Origin: Adiantum capillus-veneris
Lineage: Eukaryota > Streptophyta > Polypodiopsida > Polypodiales > Pteridaceae
NCBI GenBank assembly: GCA_014529385.2
Contig: CM043965.1
Coordinates: 63,013,933-63,077,932 of the forward strand
Direction: 5' to 3'
Length of the DNA stretch: 64,000 nucleotides
The translations under genes and the position numbers were made by a program. How positions within the stretch are numbered: the stretch's first letter is position 1; every line of letters starts with the position of its first letter. Under the pieces are notes generated by a model, which saw only the letters and a list, made by a program, of their open reading frames with translations, made no database searches and was not told the origin of the DNA. Positions 1 to 11,120 of the stretch are shown piece after piece.

Positions 1-14
1 GGGAGGTCAGTAGG

Positions 15-671
15 GTGTTCTGGGAGGTCAAGCTAGGCGATGTTCAGCGATCCCATCAATGGGACTGCAAACCATTGAAGGGCTCAAGAGCAATGCACTG
101 TGTGAATGGGTATTCTGAGAACAACACTTGTGCATTGCGATCAAAACGGTTGTCATGCTTTTGTTTTCCTTACAGGCTTGGCCATTGGAGAAAGTGTATG
201 AACAGATCACATGTGGAGACTTGGCAATATCACACTTTGGAGCCACTTGCTAATGATTCCCAGTCATACGGAGACTCAAACGATGAGGAGTTCCATGGTG
301 CCACTTATGCAGGTCATTATGACTCCTTAAGCGATGCTCTCACACCTGGAGACAATTTTGTTGTCACTTCTGAAGAGAATAATGAGGAGGCTGTTGACTT
401 CTACATTTTGAAGTGTGTAGTAGCTAAGGGCCTAACAACTAACGAGAAAATTGATGCATGGGGCAACAAGATAGAGAAGCATACTTATATGGTCACGGGC
501 CATTGGTATAAATCCCTACAAGCAAACTTGTATGAGCTGTGGGATAACAAGCGAGTAGTTTTCATATATTCCCACTTGATAAGGGCAATAAAGTTCCCTA
601 TGGAGCCTGTAGTGTTCGATGGCATAGGAGAAGTGTTCAAAATTTCCAATGAAAACCATGAGGCAATATAG
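15..671 (+). CDS. Unassigned ORF, probably last exon(s) of a spliced gene entering from the left
   Basis: The frame opens on GTG at the window edge, so the true start is not visible. A pyrimidine-rich tract ending in AG at 174-175 looks like a splice acceptor, so the first ~55 codons may be intron. The part that looks protein-like is roughly residues 110-215: an acidic stretch (EENNEEAVDFY), then aromatic-rich sequence with GHWYKSL and IYSHLIRAIKFPM, ending at TAG. I do not recognise a named family. It is followed by AAGTGGT repeats like those in the minus-strand genes to the right, so it may belong to the same repetitive unit. It could be part of an unrecognised transposon gene; no function is proposed. 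Confidence 0.35.
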   Translation: MFWEVKLGDVQRSHQWDCKPLKGSRAMHCVNGYSENNTCALRSKRLSCFCFPYRLGHWRKCMNRSHVETWQYHTLEPLANDSQSYGDSNDEEFHGATYAGHYDSLSDALTPGDNFVVTSEENNEEAVDFYILKCVVAKGLTTNEKIDAWGNKIEKHTYMVTGHWYKSLQANLYELWDNKRVVFIYSHLIRAIKFPMEPVVFDGIGEVFKISNENHEAI

Positions 672-1198
672 AATAGCATGCCCTTTGAATTGTAAATCAA
701 ATCTGATTTTATATCATCTAGTGAAAGATTGAACAAGATGGAATTGGTGTAAACGTACGATGGAATTGACATGTTGGTTTATGAGAATGCTTCACCACTC
801 CCCCCTCCCCCCCCAAACATCACCACTAAAAAGTGTTGCAGTTTCAGAAAAACTCAATAAAAATTTACCAATTTTTAGTAGTACTAAAGTGGTTTAGCAC
901 CACTAAAAAGTGGTTAAGAATGCTTCACCACTCCCCCCAAACATCACCATTAAATGGTGTTGCAGTCCCAGAAAAACTGTTGCAATAACATAATAAAAAT
1001 TTAACCACGTTTTAGGGGTTTAGCACCACTAAAAAGTGGTTCTGAGACATTCAGAAGTGTAGACATGTATAGTGCAGAGACAGTAAAGTGCCAAAACTTC
1101 TGTATATTACAAAAAGTATATTACAACAATTATCCAGAAACGTCTACATATCCACCAAGAATGTACAATATATAACGTTTCTGGCACTTCCGGATGTA
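672..1198. repeat. Intergenic AAGTGGT/ACCACTT-rich stretch with an approximate tandem duplication
   Basis: There is no gene here. Two diverged copies of a ~135-bp unit (about 781-917 and 918-1040) each start with AATGCTTCACCACTCCCCCC, run through AACATCACCA and AGAAAAACT, and end in TAGCACCACTAAAAAGTGG. The units contain several imperfect palindromes of the ACCACT..AGTGGT type. The same motif dominates 4900-6130 and occurs at 3670-3790. Confidence 0.7.
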
Positions 1199-1203
1199 CA
1201 ATC

Positions 1204-2106
1204 TCATTCATCTCCATTTATAACAAAGTGCTCAAAGACTAGACTCGAAAGTTCATCTTTGGGATTGCTGATGGGGTTTGCCTTTGTATACTCCAGGGTA
1301 TTGGGGGTTAGTGCCCATCTGCACAGCCATGGCAACAGTGTGCGCGTGAGGTAATCAGGGTCTTGTTCTTCATCAAGAGGATCAAAGGTGGGTGGACATA
1401 TACAGTTGTCCCAGACATTGCACATATTTTTATATCTGGAGTCATCTACCAGCAATGTCCGAGAGGAGTCATATTCTAGAAACTTGTTCCAGACATGGTA
1501 AAGGGGCTTGATAGACACAGGTTCACTTGCAAGGTCTCTTGGAGCTCCAGCAATCTCTTCAAAATACGACCACTTTTCACATTGCCAGTTTGAGAAGAGA
1601 TCCCTAAAGTAATAAGTCCTATGTTCCCATATGTCTGGCCAACATGTACTGAGGATATGCTCAATGTTAGCAGCAGTACAAGTGCTTCAAATCATTGCAT
1701 CTGCTATTTGCCTCAAATCCCAAACAAATTGCTCAACATCTCTACGGTAGTAGATCCACAACTTCTCGTCCACTCTTTTTAGTTTAACTCTGTCGGAAGC
1801 TGGACGTGGAGGGTGTTTAAGTTGTCCAGTCTTTGGATCATGTTTGGTTACATCTCGTTTCACGAATAGTCCATCGAGATCAAGGATGATGAGCTTTTTG
1901 ATCTTGCAAAAATTCGAAACAAGATATCCCCATCCAGGGCAGTTTGGCAAAATCTCCTCAATTTAGGGGCAAACTGTTGGTTCCTGGTCTTCCTCTACTT
2001 TATCTGGTGCTACATTTGCATCTTGCTCTGCATCCTGCTTAGCTACTATGTCTTCAACCTTCTCATCTGGTTCTTGAACATCTCCAATCCAGCTAAGTTC
2101 TGCCAT
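1204..2106 (-). pseudogene. NIF/FCP1-type phosphatase-like gene, interrupted by two stops
   Basis: Read on the minus strand from an ATG at 2106. A short acidic N-terminus is followed by a domain of the NLI-interacting-factor/FCP1 family (HAD superfamily), whose members dephosphorylate Ser/Thr, classically on the RNA polymerase II tail. Visible landmarks are KLIILDLDGLF (the DxDG nucleophile box), STCTAANIEHIL (usually W-S-S-x-T/C), and the diagnostic LYHVWNKF..TLLVDDSRYKN segment. The frame stays the same throughout but is cut by TAA at 1963-1965 and by TGA at 1687-1689, the second exactly where the family has a conserved tryptophan. This makes it a recently decayed copy unless both stops lie in unrecognised introns. 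Family assignment is fairly sure; activity is unlikely. Confidence 0.7.
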
Positions 2107-2469
2107 AGACAAGTACCATGCCTTAAAAACCTCAATCAGACTGACATATTAACCGTTTCAAAATACACTTGAAAAGTATACCTTCCAGGCTATTGATTTC
2201 CATTTCATTAATTTCCTGAACTTCTATGGCAACAGTCCACTTGGCAGGAGATACTGGAGAAAAAATAAGCTCTACTTGAAGATGCTCATGATGATGTCGG
2301 AAAGACCAATACGAGTACAATAAATAGACAGTCAATGAACAATATGAGTACAATAAATAGACAATCAATGAGCAATAAACAACTAGTGAACGAAAAATAA
2401 AGCTGCCGTTTCATTATCATCAAAATGAGGGTACAAAGACAAAATTACAAAGAGGCTACAAAGCACAAA
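2107..2469. other. Spacer between the two minus-strand pseudogenes
   Basis: AT-rich. It contains a short direct repeat of GAGTACAATAAATAGACA (near 2313 and 2345) and no ORF I would support. It probably holds promoter or terminator sequence of the flanking minus-strand genes, or intron. Confidence 0.4.
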
Positions 2470-4806
2470 AGGTTAATAGGGGCTACAGAAGTTTCTTGCG
2501 GGACTTTGGTTTGGGAGGTTTAAGGTTGGGTGCTTGGAGGTTAGTCTTTTTCCGAGCAGATGAAGGCTCCTTGGATTTTTTACCTCCTGGAGTAGGCTCT
2601 GGAGGTTGGATGAAACCTTAGCTTTTTTCTTTGGTGTGGCACGCTCTTCAGTGTTGCTCCTCTTTTTCCTACGCCCCAAAATCTGTGCACAAACACTGAA
2701 ATAAGAAGATCCGAGTCCTCATCAGACAAGTTCACTGTTGTATCCTTTTCAATTGGCTTCTCAGATGATTTTTCAGCGTCCTCTACGTCCTTGTTCATTG
2801 CAGATTCTGGCTTCAGAGGCACCTCGGCTGACTCCTTGGATGCGTCACCTTGAGCTCCCACTACATCTGCTCTTTTTTCAGCCCTTTTTTCTACCTTTTG
2901 TTGGTCCGGAGTGTCTTCACCTGCTTGTTTCTGGGATGCATTCTTATCCCCGCACCCACCACACATGCTATCAATATTGGGCTTGCGTGATGACCCAGCT
3001 CGGGATTGTGCAACATAAAAGACAATGTAATAATACTCAATATTAAGTTATGTGAACATTCAAAGAGAAGAATGTTCCACAAAATATTACCAATTCCATC
3101 AACAGGAGATCCAAAGATGCCTTCCATTGGATCTTTCTCTGCAATTACATGGAGAAAAGAAACAAAATGGTCAAGAAATGAATCTACAATCAGCTTCATA
3201 TCATAAGGTATAAAAACATCGATTACTTGTACCAACATGCTCATCCATGTTTGCCTCTCCAGGTGCCAGCAACTTCGAAGCATCTTTTAAAGGTTCCTCA
3301 CATCCATGAAATAGACACTAGCTGACTTACAGGCAGTTACAAAACAAAGTGGGTGATACGGATGTTGACACCGGAGCATGTAGACACCGGTAACAACAGT
3401 CTGCATGATAGACATCCCACAAGCAACACAATCACCTAACTGCACACAGCTATTGTCCGATCCCAAATGAACAGGCAGCCTGACAGGAAGGATAGGCATT
3501 CTTGACTTGAACAAATTAATAATCGTTTCCACAAATCGAAGATGCCCTGTCGCCACTTCTACTTCCCATAACAAAGTGTCATGCTGACCTTGTAAAAAAA
3601 TAGCACTGCGTACTTTATAAAACAGTATAAGTGTTTGTGCATTACTTTCAAGAGTCTTCATCACTTTATGTGGTACCACTTAAGAGTGTTATATAAACAC
3701 ATTTAAGTGGTATTTTACCATATAAAATGGTCTCTAACCATTTTTTTCTAATTAGAGTTTAACCACTTTTAAGTAATATCAACTACTACTAGGTGAATCA
3801 ATCAATCTTACATACCTGTTAACTGTGCTGCCTCTTCACCTAGGTTATCGAGATTGTGCACTTCAATATAAAGTCCCATGTCTTTGAGAGCCTCCTTTTT
3901 TATTTGAATCAAGGTCTCAAGCTTTGCCATTGCTTCCTCGTTTGGTACAAGCCCAGCCTTATGCAACTTGAGTTCCTCCATATCCTTGTTCAGTCTCTCT
4001 ACGATCTTGGCGGCGCCTCGCATCAAACCAACCTGCTCATCTCTCTTTGTAGTTGATTGATCTAAAGCAATTTTATTGCTTTGAGACATTGTTGCTTCTC
4101 TTTTAACTTTTCAGCAGCATTAGCCTTCATGTTAGAAATAGCTGCTACATCAACCGTTGACGCAGAAAATGTAGTCGAGGAAACATTTGACATTCCAAAT
4201 TTTCCCATCGAGCCAAAAGCCCGCTTCTTTAGAAATTCCTCCTTAGCCTGCCCTGAAAATTGATGTCCACCTGAATATGTCTGCTAGTCAAAGCCTGTGC
4301 CAGTACTGTTAGTGTAATTAGGCATATTTTCTGCATTAAATTTCCACTCGCTTCCAAGACATGGACCGTTTGTGGACCTCCATTTCTCCAATTTCCTATT
4401 TAAAGTTTTCTGTTGGCGTAACATTTTGATAACACCTTCAGCATACACAGCCCATTCAACTAAACCTTCAGAATCTTCAGCGGCCTTGCACTTCTGCCAA
4501 GTAAATCTATGTGCAAAATGCACGCCTACCTCATTGTTTGGGGGAGCTCCCTAATATACTTTGTGGTATAGCAGGAGACATTCTTCATACATTTCAGGCC
4601 TCAGCCCCTTTAAATGCATCTTCTCCTTTTGGTGGCGCTTGTAAAGCCATACACTAAGCCACTCCTCATCTGAGAAATCATCATCACATAGGAGCTTCGG
4701 ATCCTGGTCAACCAAGCATAGCCCATATTCGGTATGAAAATCTTCCTTGGTGAAGCAAAATTTTGTTTGAGTGGGTAAGGCCACTCGTGGTACTGTCCAC
4801 CTCCCT
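2470..4806 (-). pseudogene. Multi-exon minus-strand gene with coiled coil and RING-like Cys/His cluster, broken
   Basis: The clearest exon runs from a TTTTTATAG acceptor near 4806 down to a GTATGTAAG donor near 3817. It encodes an acidic segment (DDDFSDEEW), then a 93-residue helical, coiled-coil-like tail rich in E, K and L. Its frame is cut by TAG at 4551-4553 and TAG near 4285, and it shifts frame near 4087. Further down, 3287-3679 encodes CVACGMSI, then CQHPYHPLC and a later Cys, a spacing that resembles RING/PHD-type zinc ligands. Then come 2891-3283, a Lys/Glu-rich low-complexity stretch (2580-2966) and a basic tail (RRKKRS, KPKSRKK). The intron at 3670-3790 carries AAGTGGT repeats. I do not recognise the whole protein. 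Exon joins are inferred; it could be two genes. Confidence 0.45.
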
Positions 4807-4899
4807 ATAAAAACATATAAGAATGCATGTTAGTATGTAATGAGCCATAATTAAACTTGTTTTATCAACAATAAGAAGTGGTTGAAATGATTTCTGCAC

Positions 4900-6130
4900 C
4901 ATTCTCAATGGTACTGCAAAAATTTTAAGTGGTGGTGTACCACTAAATGGTTCTCAACCACTTAAAACTGGTTAGGTAACACTAAAAAGTCCTGCTACAC
5001 CACTATTTTCTGGTGATACATCACCTTTTGGTGTTTCTTCACCTCTTTAAAGTGGTGCTCCAGCACATAAAAGTGGGCTGAACCACTATTCAGTTGTGCT
5101 ACACCGATGTGCATTGTTGTACACAACTTAAAACTGGTTCTACACTCCTAAAAAGTGGTGTCACACCAATAGAATGTGGTATCTCCTTGTAAAGCTTCAT
5201 CACTTAAAAGCACTTAACCACCACTTTTAGCAAAGATGCAGAACTAACGATTATTGCACTTTTGTAAAGCATCACTAAAAAGTGGTTCTACAGCACTGAA
5301 AGTGGTTGACCATCTTGCACCACCACTTAAATGTGATTTGAACCACAAAAAGTGGTGACCACCACTTTATTGGTGTTTACCACTTTATACCAAATAACGT
5401 TCAGGTTAAGAAGCACCACTTTTCAGTGGTCCTACACACTTTTAAGGTACCGAATAACATTCTAGTTAACAAGCACCACTTTATAGTGATGTTCACCACT
5501 TTATAGTGGTCTTCACCACTATAAACACCACTTAAATGTGATTTGAACCACAAAAAGTGGTGAGCAGCACCACTTTATTGGTGTTTACCACTTTAAACCA
5601 AATAACGTTCAGGTTAAAAAGCACCACTTTTCAATGTTTTTACACACTTTTAAGGTACCGAATAACGTTCTAGTTAAGAAGCACCACTTTATAGTTGTGT
5701 TCACCACTTTATAGTGATGGTGAAGACCACTAGAAAGTGGTGCTTCTTAACTAGAACGTTATTCTATACCTTAAAAGTGTTTAGAACCACTGAAAAGTGG
5801 TGCACCATCGTGATGCTTCGCTGAAAAGTGATGCTTCACCACAAAATAGTTAGGGTTTTCCATTGGAAAGTGATGCACCCATTGTATCGCCAGTTTTTAC
5901 TAGAACCTTACCTGTTTTTAGTGCTACCCAGCACTTAAAGTGGTCCAGTCTCACTTTTAAGAGATGGTGCACCATATCAGCATAACTATGTAGTGATGCA
6001 ACCATGGTTTTTGCCCAACTTTAAAGGGTGCTACAGGTGCACCACTTCAACACAGCCTATCAGTGGTGTTCTACCCATAAAAAGTGGGGTTCACCCACTT
6101 GATATTTACTAGTGGTGTGTACACTACTTT
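4900..6130. repeat. Dense array of ACCACTT/AAGTGGT inverted motifs
   Basis: Nearly every 20-30 bases carries ACCACTT, AAGTGGT or a one-base variant, many paired head-to-head as short palindromes. Within it a ~200-bp unit is tandemly duplicated (about 5320-5517 and 5525-5720; landmarks ATGTGATTTGAACCACAAAA, CCAAATAACGTTCAGGTTAA and TTTTAAGGTACCGAATAAC). An inverted partial copy follows at 5728-5790. It probably lies in an intron or the 5' flank of the minus-strand gene below. No ORF. Confidence 0.75.
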
Positions 6131-6189
6131 TTCCTAATAAAGAAACACTTTAATTGAATCCATGGGGGAAATACCTGCATCTAACCTGC

Positions 6190-6415
6190 TGAATATTTTG
6201 CTTCTTAGGTGTACCCTTGGGGGACTCAGAAGTTCTTTTTGTAGCATGCATGTGCAAAAAATTCAGAAATTTTACAAGACAAAACCAATTTTAGAAATGC
6301 ATGCATGATGCATCTAACCTGTTTTGATAGGCGACTCCTGCGTAGAGCTCTTTCCCTTCCTAGTAGGTGTGCCCTTGTCAAAGTCTGAAGGTCCTTTTGT
6401 AGCCTGGTTCTTCAT
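6190..6415 (-). CDS. Two short related exon-like blocks upstream of the minus-strand gene
   Basis: On the minus strand, an ATG at 6415 begins MKNQATKGPSDFDKGTP and continues to ESPIKT, followed by a GTTAGATGCA donor-like sequence. A second block (about 6246-6190) encodes ATKRTSESPKGTPKK and ends before the same GTTAGATGCA. The shared ATK..S..KGTP pattern plus the shared downstream sequence suggests a duplicated exon. They may be the N-terminus of the gene decayed at 2470-4806. No domain is recognised. Confidence 0.35.
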
Positions 6416-6680
6416 CCTGAAAAAATCACAAATGCCACATAGATACAAGATCAATAGTTAAATGTATTCATGCTTGAACTTGCATGATGCATTCGTATAA
6501 GCATGCACACACATTGATAAAATCTGCATTCATGCTTCAAGCTGCATGATGCATTTTTATAAAGCATTCACAAGGGTAATCAATTAGATGTGCACAATGC
6601 ATATACATTCGAGAAATAAATTCTAAACTTACACATGCATCATTAATAGTTACAATCCATGATTATCTTGCCACACATTC

Positions 6681-6800
6681 TTTTTTTTTTTTCAATACCC
6701 TCCCCAACAGAGGACATATCATATCGCCAAGGGTTGAACCTGGGTCCTTACACACCCACCCATTCACTTTAACCAAACCACTAGGCCAAGCCCCCTTTGG
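6681..6800 (-). mobile_element. tRNA-derived SINE, 120 bp, with 18-bp target-site duplication
   Basis: On the minus strand the element begins CCAAAGGGGGCTTGGCCTAG. It has a Pol III A box (CTTGGCCTAGTGG, 6778-6790) and, about 40 nt on, a B box (GGTTCAACCCT, 6730-6740), and it ends in a 12-A tail (6681-6692). Both ends are flanked by the same 18 bases, TTATCTTGCCACACATTC, at 6663-6680 and 6801-6818, which is a classic L1-type target-site duplication. Length, boxes, tail and duplication together make this a secure call. It needs LINE enzymes supplied in trans. The perfect duplication implies a recent insertion. Confidence 0.93.
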
Positions 6801-6818
6801 TTATCTTGCCACACATTC

Positions 6819-7389
6819 AGAGACAAGCATACAATGCTTCTACATCTGCATGAAGCATGTTAAAACATGGATCAATGCTACCTGGAAATGCTACCGAGGA
6901 AAACCAGCCACATTCAAATTCAACCAACATTCAAGATAGAATGATTCAAGCTACATGATGACACATACCTGTTGCTACTGCTGCTGTAGGGGATTTTTAC
7001 TGAAGTTGATGACCAGCCCAACAAAAAGTACTCCTCCTGAATTTGCTTGCTCTTGTTGTGATGTTGGTGCTTGTTGCTTCGGCTAGCAGAGAAACGCAAA
7101 GGAGGGAGGAAAGAGGAAATTAGAAACCTGAATGGCGTTGGCGAGACAGAGAGAGGGGGGAGGGACGAGCGAGACAGAGTGGGAGGGATGAGACTCGAGA
7201 GAATATTTGCATTAAGTGCTTGAATGTACCTTGAGGTGATCATTGACGAGTAAGTGCTTTCACTTAGTACACGTCAAATTTTAACCCTTTTTTTTCCATA
7301 AATTTTGAATTTAATCCCACTGTTTCAAACGCCTAAACCACCCATTTTCTCAACCCCAAAAACCAAAAGCGGTCCACCTATACATGCTT
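6819..7389. other. Non-coding flank of element A
   Basis: I see no gene. A GA-rich patch lies near 7145-7175. The 3' LTR expected for the minus-strand gypsy element is not found here: sequence shared with 37.1-38.2 kb stops abruptly near 7390, so element A is truncated at this side. Confidence 0.5.
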
Positions 7390-8495
7390 TCACCCGAAGT
7401 TCTTTGTCGTTGATGACGCTCCCCCCTTCCTTGAGTGATTCATATCTGTTGTGTTGTTGATTCGTGATTTGAGCTTGATTGTTGCGGCCACTTTTCTTCT
7501 TATTGCGCATTCACCACTTCGTTGCCAATTTGAGTCGCCGTAGAGATGGAAGTTGATGTGTCTGAGCTTGTAGAATTGATCCTCTTTGTTGCGTGGACTT
7601 TATGATGGATTTTCTTTCAAGGTCTACTACAATTTGAGTTCTCCACACTAGGTAGCCAATGTTGAAGTGCTATGTGAGCTACGCATAGTTGCTGTGGATA
7701 GCTCGCTTGCAAAATTTTTCATTGCTTGTTGTTGTAGGCCATTGTTTGACTTGCCATTGTTTGATGGAGCTTTGTTGTCGACCGTGGAGATAAAAGATTC
7801 TCTTGATAAGCATAAGGAGACCTGTAATTTTTGCTCCAAGTCATTGTCGATTGATTTGGGTAGCCATTTCCTTATTGTTGATGTAGAAGGAATATATACA
7901 AGAAGTCGATGATGGGGTCTAGATTAGGGTCTTAAAACCTGGATGACCAAAGGAAAAAAACCCAGTGGGAAAAAAGTGCCTTTGGTATACGCTCTTATTG
8001 GAGTTGAGAAAATCCACTTGAAGTAGCTATCATGCAATGTGAGTGCTTGGGAGAAACAAAGGAAGAGTGTCTAATGCAAGTGCCAATTATGGGACACTCT
8101 CTATGCATATGAGAAATTTTCAAACAAAAGCATGCAGTGTAAAAGATGGAGTTGATAAGTGCTTCAAGGAACAAATGTAGCACATGTGACATCAAAGGAC
8201 GTCTCAATAGCTTCCATGTTTCCAAGAAGGGTTTTCGATGTAGAAGCTTCTCTACTCATTCCTCATTGTGCTGAGTGCGTGAGTGTCTTTTGGACTTCCT
8301 CCTTCACTTACCACTATACTACAATGACTTCGACTCTTATGCTCACCTATACCAGCATGAGCGACACAATGTAATTATACTCAACTCTTCCAGCTTGAGC
8401 AATACCGAGGATAACTAAGACGCTTAGACAACAGAGAATATTACATGAAGGTTTGAGACTAACCCCTCGCTCATTTAGTGGCTTAGTTGCCCGAC
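7390..8495 (-). repeat. 3' non-coding segment of element A, copy 1 of a ~1.1-kb direct repeat
   Basis: Closely similar, in the same orientation, to 37140-38213. Similarity ends sharply just after TTTAGTGGCTTAG(T/C)TGCC on the gene-proximal side. Near 7415-7433, on the minus strand, is a purine tract (AAGGAAGGGGGGAG) resembling a polypurine tract. It contains a tRNA-Asp-like segment (separate entry) and no supportable ORF. Confidence 0.7.
8306..8328 (-). ncRNA. tRNA-Asp 5'-half-like sequence, copy 1
   Basis: The minus strand starts GTCATTGTAGTATAGTGG and continues GTAAGT. Plant tRNA-Asp(GUC), as I recall it, starts GTCGTTGTAGTATAGTGGTA, so one difference is seen over the 23 nt. It includes the A box TAGTATAGTGG. 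No anticodon arm, B box or 3' half follows, so it is not a tRNA gene. Confidence 0.6.
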
Positions 8496-8518
8496 TCTGA
8501 CTTTTATGCCATGTATTT

Positions 8519-9856
8519 TTAATGGCGACTTGAACTTACTTGTTCAAGGCCAGAAACCCAATTCCATAAGTTCTTGAAATTTAGGCCTCTTCCATTGTGT
8601 TGGTCTTTGGATGCCACCATTTTTTCGAGTAGGTTGGCATACTTTGGCTCCTCTTGACTTGCTTGTCGTATGTTCACACTGCTTTGTGAAACAAGTTCTT
8701 CAGTTGCTGTAGAGACTGATGGAGCCTTTGCTTTATCTCCCATGAGAAGCGATCGTCAAGATGTGTAGGTTCTCTGTGATTGATTTTCCACTAGCAATTT
8801 TGGAACCCATCTTGTTTTTGGTCCTTGTGTGACTGTCTTTGGCATTTTATCTTCTTCTATAATTTGACGGACACTAGGCTTCGGCATCCATATTTGATGA
8901 TTTCCTTTGTAGAAGCCTTGACTTTGGAGTTGATGATGAGGTATCCATCTAGAGATTGTAGAAGCCTTCGTTGCAATTGGCTCTTGTTGACTGTTGGTTA
9001 TCATCGTTTGACTTTGGGTAGAAGCTTGTGTTGCATGATTTCTCTTGGCTGTCGCAGATTGAGCTACAATTTTTGGTAGCCATATTTGTGTGTTACCTTC
9101 ATAAAATCCTTGTGCTTCGAGTAGCTTAACTGGAATCATTCACTGATTCTCCTGTTTGTGTTGGGTAGCTTCATTGAAGTCTGAATTTGGTACCCAAACT
9201 TGTCGCATTCCTAGCTGCTTTGATTTTTGCTTTTGCCTTTTGTGGTAGTTCTTTCTCCTGATTGAGTTGTTTGTCTTGCGTTTATAACTCGTCTTGCTCT
9301 TTGTAGAACTCTTTGGTTGAGGCGAGTAGATCCAGGCTCTTACTTTAGGCTTTTTGGCCCAAACATTAGCGTTCCCTTGGAAGTAGCCCTGAACAATGAT
9401 TGACTCATTTGATGCTACCCACCCTGTCACCTTTTGTTGTTGTGGTTGAACGTGTGCTTCATGTATCCAAAGTGGGTCTTTGATTTTAATGTGCTCTTTG
9501 GATACCAACACTTGGTTGACATTCTTTGGCTTCTTTTGAGTACTTTTTTGTGATGGAAATTTTGGTTGATAGACTTTTCGCTTTGGTTTCCATTGCATTG
9601 TCGATGGTTTGGCTCTTGATGTAGATGCTTCACGGGAAGTTTGATGGAAGCTCATTGAAGGTAAAGTTTTCTTGCAAGTTTGATATACTTCAGTGTTTAC
9701 CTTTGCTTTACCTTTTTCCGTGATGGTTGGCGATTTCTTCTTTGCATGGATTTGAGAAGCTTCATGGAGTCTTATCGTTGTTTTTGTTGAAGCTTTTGAT
9801 TGTTGTCGAAAGAAGATGTTCCTCCAGCTTTCTGTCAGGATCAGACTCTCTTTCAT
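8519..9856 (-). pseudogene. Element A pol C-terminal tail with W-x-P-K repeats
   Basis: Three ORF pieces on the minus strand (9140-9856, 8756-9139, 8519-8743) form a basic, Gln/Lys/Ser-rich tail punctuated by repeated short motifs such as QIWLPK, QIWMPK, RWIPH, RWVPK, QVWVP and NVWAKK, often preceded by a GFY(K/E)GN-type phrase. The same W-x-P-K pattern ends the pol ORF of the element at 49.6-53.7 kb, which is how I place it. The pieces sit in different frames or are separated by stops, so the region is decayed. No enzymatic motif is visible. A nucleic-acid-binding role is only a guess from the charge. Confidence 0.55.
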
Positions 9857-10104
9857 ATGATGGGAGTCGATTATGTGGAAACTATTGATACTCCCTAGTA
9901 CTCAATTTGAGTACGGCTTCTGCCACTCCAAAGCTAGGAATTGGAATTTTTGAACTTGTGTACACGATCTCCGCTAGCTCCGTGATTGGTGGCTTTCCAT
10001 CATGATCCAAGTTCCATTTGTCATTAGATTCTTTGTTGCTTCTGGATCTATCACAACTGAACTTGTGATTTTGAGTCCTATTTCTCCGCATATGCTAAAT
10101 TTGA
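9857..10104 (-). other. Junction where RT, RNase H and integrase are missing from element A
   Basis: In the related element, about 3.5 kb of pol lies between the protease ORF and the W-x-P-K tail. Here only ~250 bases separate them and none encodes an RT or integrase motif. A 69-codon ORF (9882-10091) has no recognisable domain. Confidence 0.55.
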
Positions 10105-11115
10105 TCATCGTAGGAGACAATTGATCTTCTTCCTTATCCCTGTTCTTCTCTTGATCTTGCGTTTGCTAAACATTTGACGTTGAACTTGGAAACATTGTAC
10201 TTCATCTGCTTTCGTTTGCACTTTTTCTGTAGTCAACTTCTTTGAAACAGCTTCTGGCAATTCTTCAGGTATGTCAATGATCACATATTCTTGTTGTTTC
10301 TCTGCTTCCTTCATGGGCACTTTGGCATCATGCTCCATGACATAGCTATTTGTCTCACCATTTCTGCTTTCACACTCATAAACCGTGTTAGCTTCCTTCA
10401 ACACCTTTATTGTAAATAAGGGAGTTATATCATACCCATCTTCATCGCAAAATTTAGTCAGGGTCGCCGCATTCACACACACATCAAGAGTCGCCAGTAT
10501 TTGATCGCATCCAAAGGGTTCAAATAACTCCTCTGAAAATGGCTCTGGTACATATGCCTCATCTTTTACTGAACGCTCTAGGATGCAATCTTCCTTTCTA
10601 AGACTTCCACTCTCAGGAGCTCCGTACATCCAAATATACGCTTTTCTTTCCAAATCAGTTGTGGAGTTTAAGTCTTCCCCAGAGTTTCGTACTACATCTT
10701 TATAACTATGATTTGTGAAACTGATCTTCGTAGTGACATCCTTGTGTCTCAAGTAGATATAGTCATAGCCATAGTCTTGTACCATTTTGAGCTGACACAT
10801 GAATAATCTGCCCAATATGATATCAAAGTTGTTGCTCTTGTCAAAATTCATTATGGCAAAGGTGTGCTCGTACTCGATGCCACACAAGGATATAATGATT
10901 TGTTCTAATATTCCAATCGGTTTCTCCGTGTATCCATCCACTAATTGCAGTTTTCTTCGAGTTTTCCTAAGAGCAGGCTTTCCCCATGTTTTCCATATTT
11001 CTTTGGTTGCAATGGCAATTCCTACCCCACTATCTAATATAGCAACCGTTTTTACTCCTTTGTACTCAAGTGGTAAGGTGGTGTTTCCTTCATCTCCTTC
11101 ACAGTAGTCACCCAC
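10105..11115 (-). pseudogene. Element A retropepsin-like aspartic protease segment
   Basis: 336 codons open on the minus strand. Near the N-terminus is VAILDSGVG, the D-S-G active-site triad of a retroviral-type aspartic protease, followed by HTFAIMNF and the IILGRLF motif that replaces ILGRPF in the relative. In retroelements this enzyme cleaves Gag-Pol. The rest aligns by eye with the C-terminal half of ORF1 of the element at 44.1-48.9 kb. It abuts gag remnants upstream on the same strand. The domain looks intact but sits in a broken polyprotein without polymerase. Confidence 0.75.
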
Positions 11116-11120
11116 CTTAT

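Noticed and set aside
6920-7243. 107-codon minus-strand ORF
   Set aside because: Ser/Pro/Arg-rich translation of a GA-rich patch with no domain.
8306-8328. Functional tRNA-Asp gene
   Set aside because: Only the 5' half is present; anticodon loop, T arm and B box are missing.
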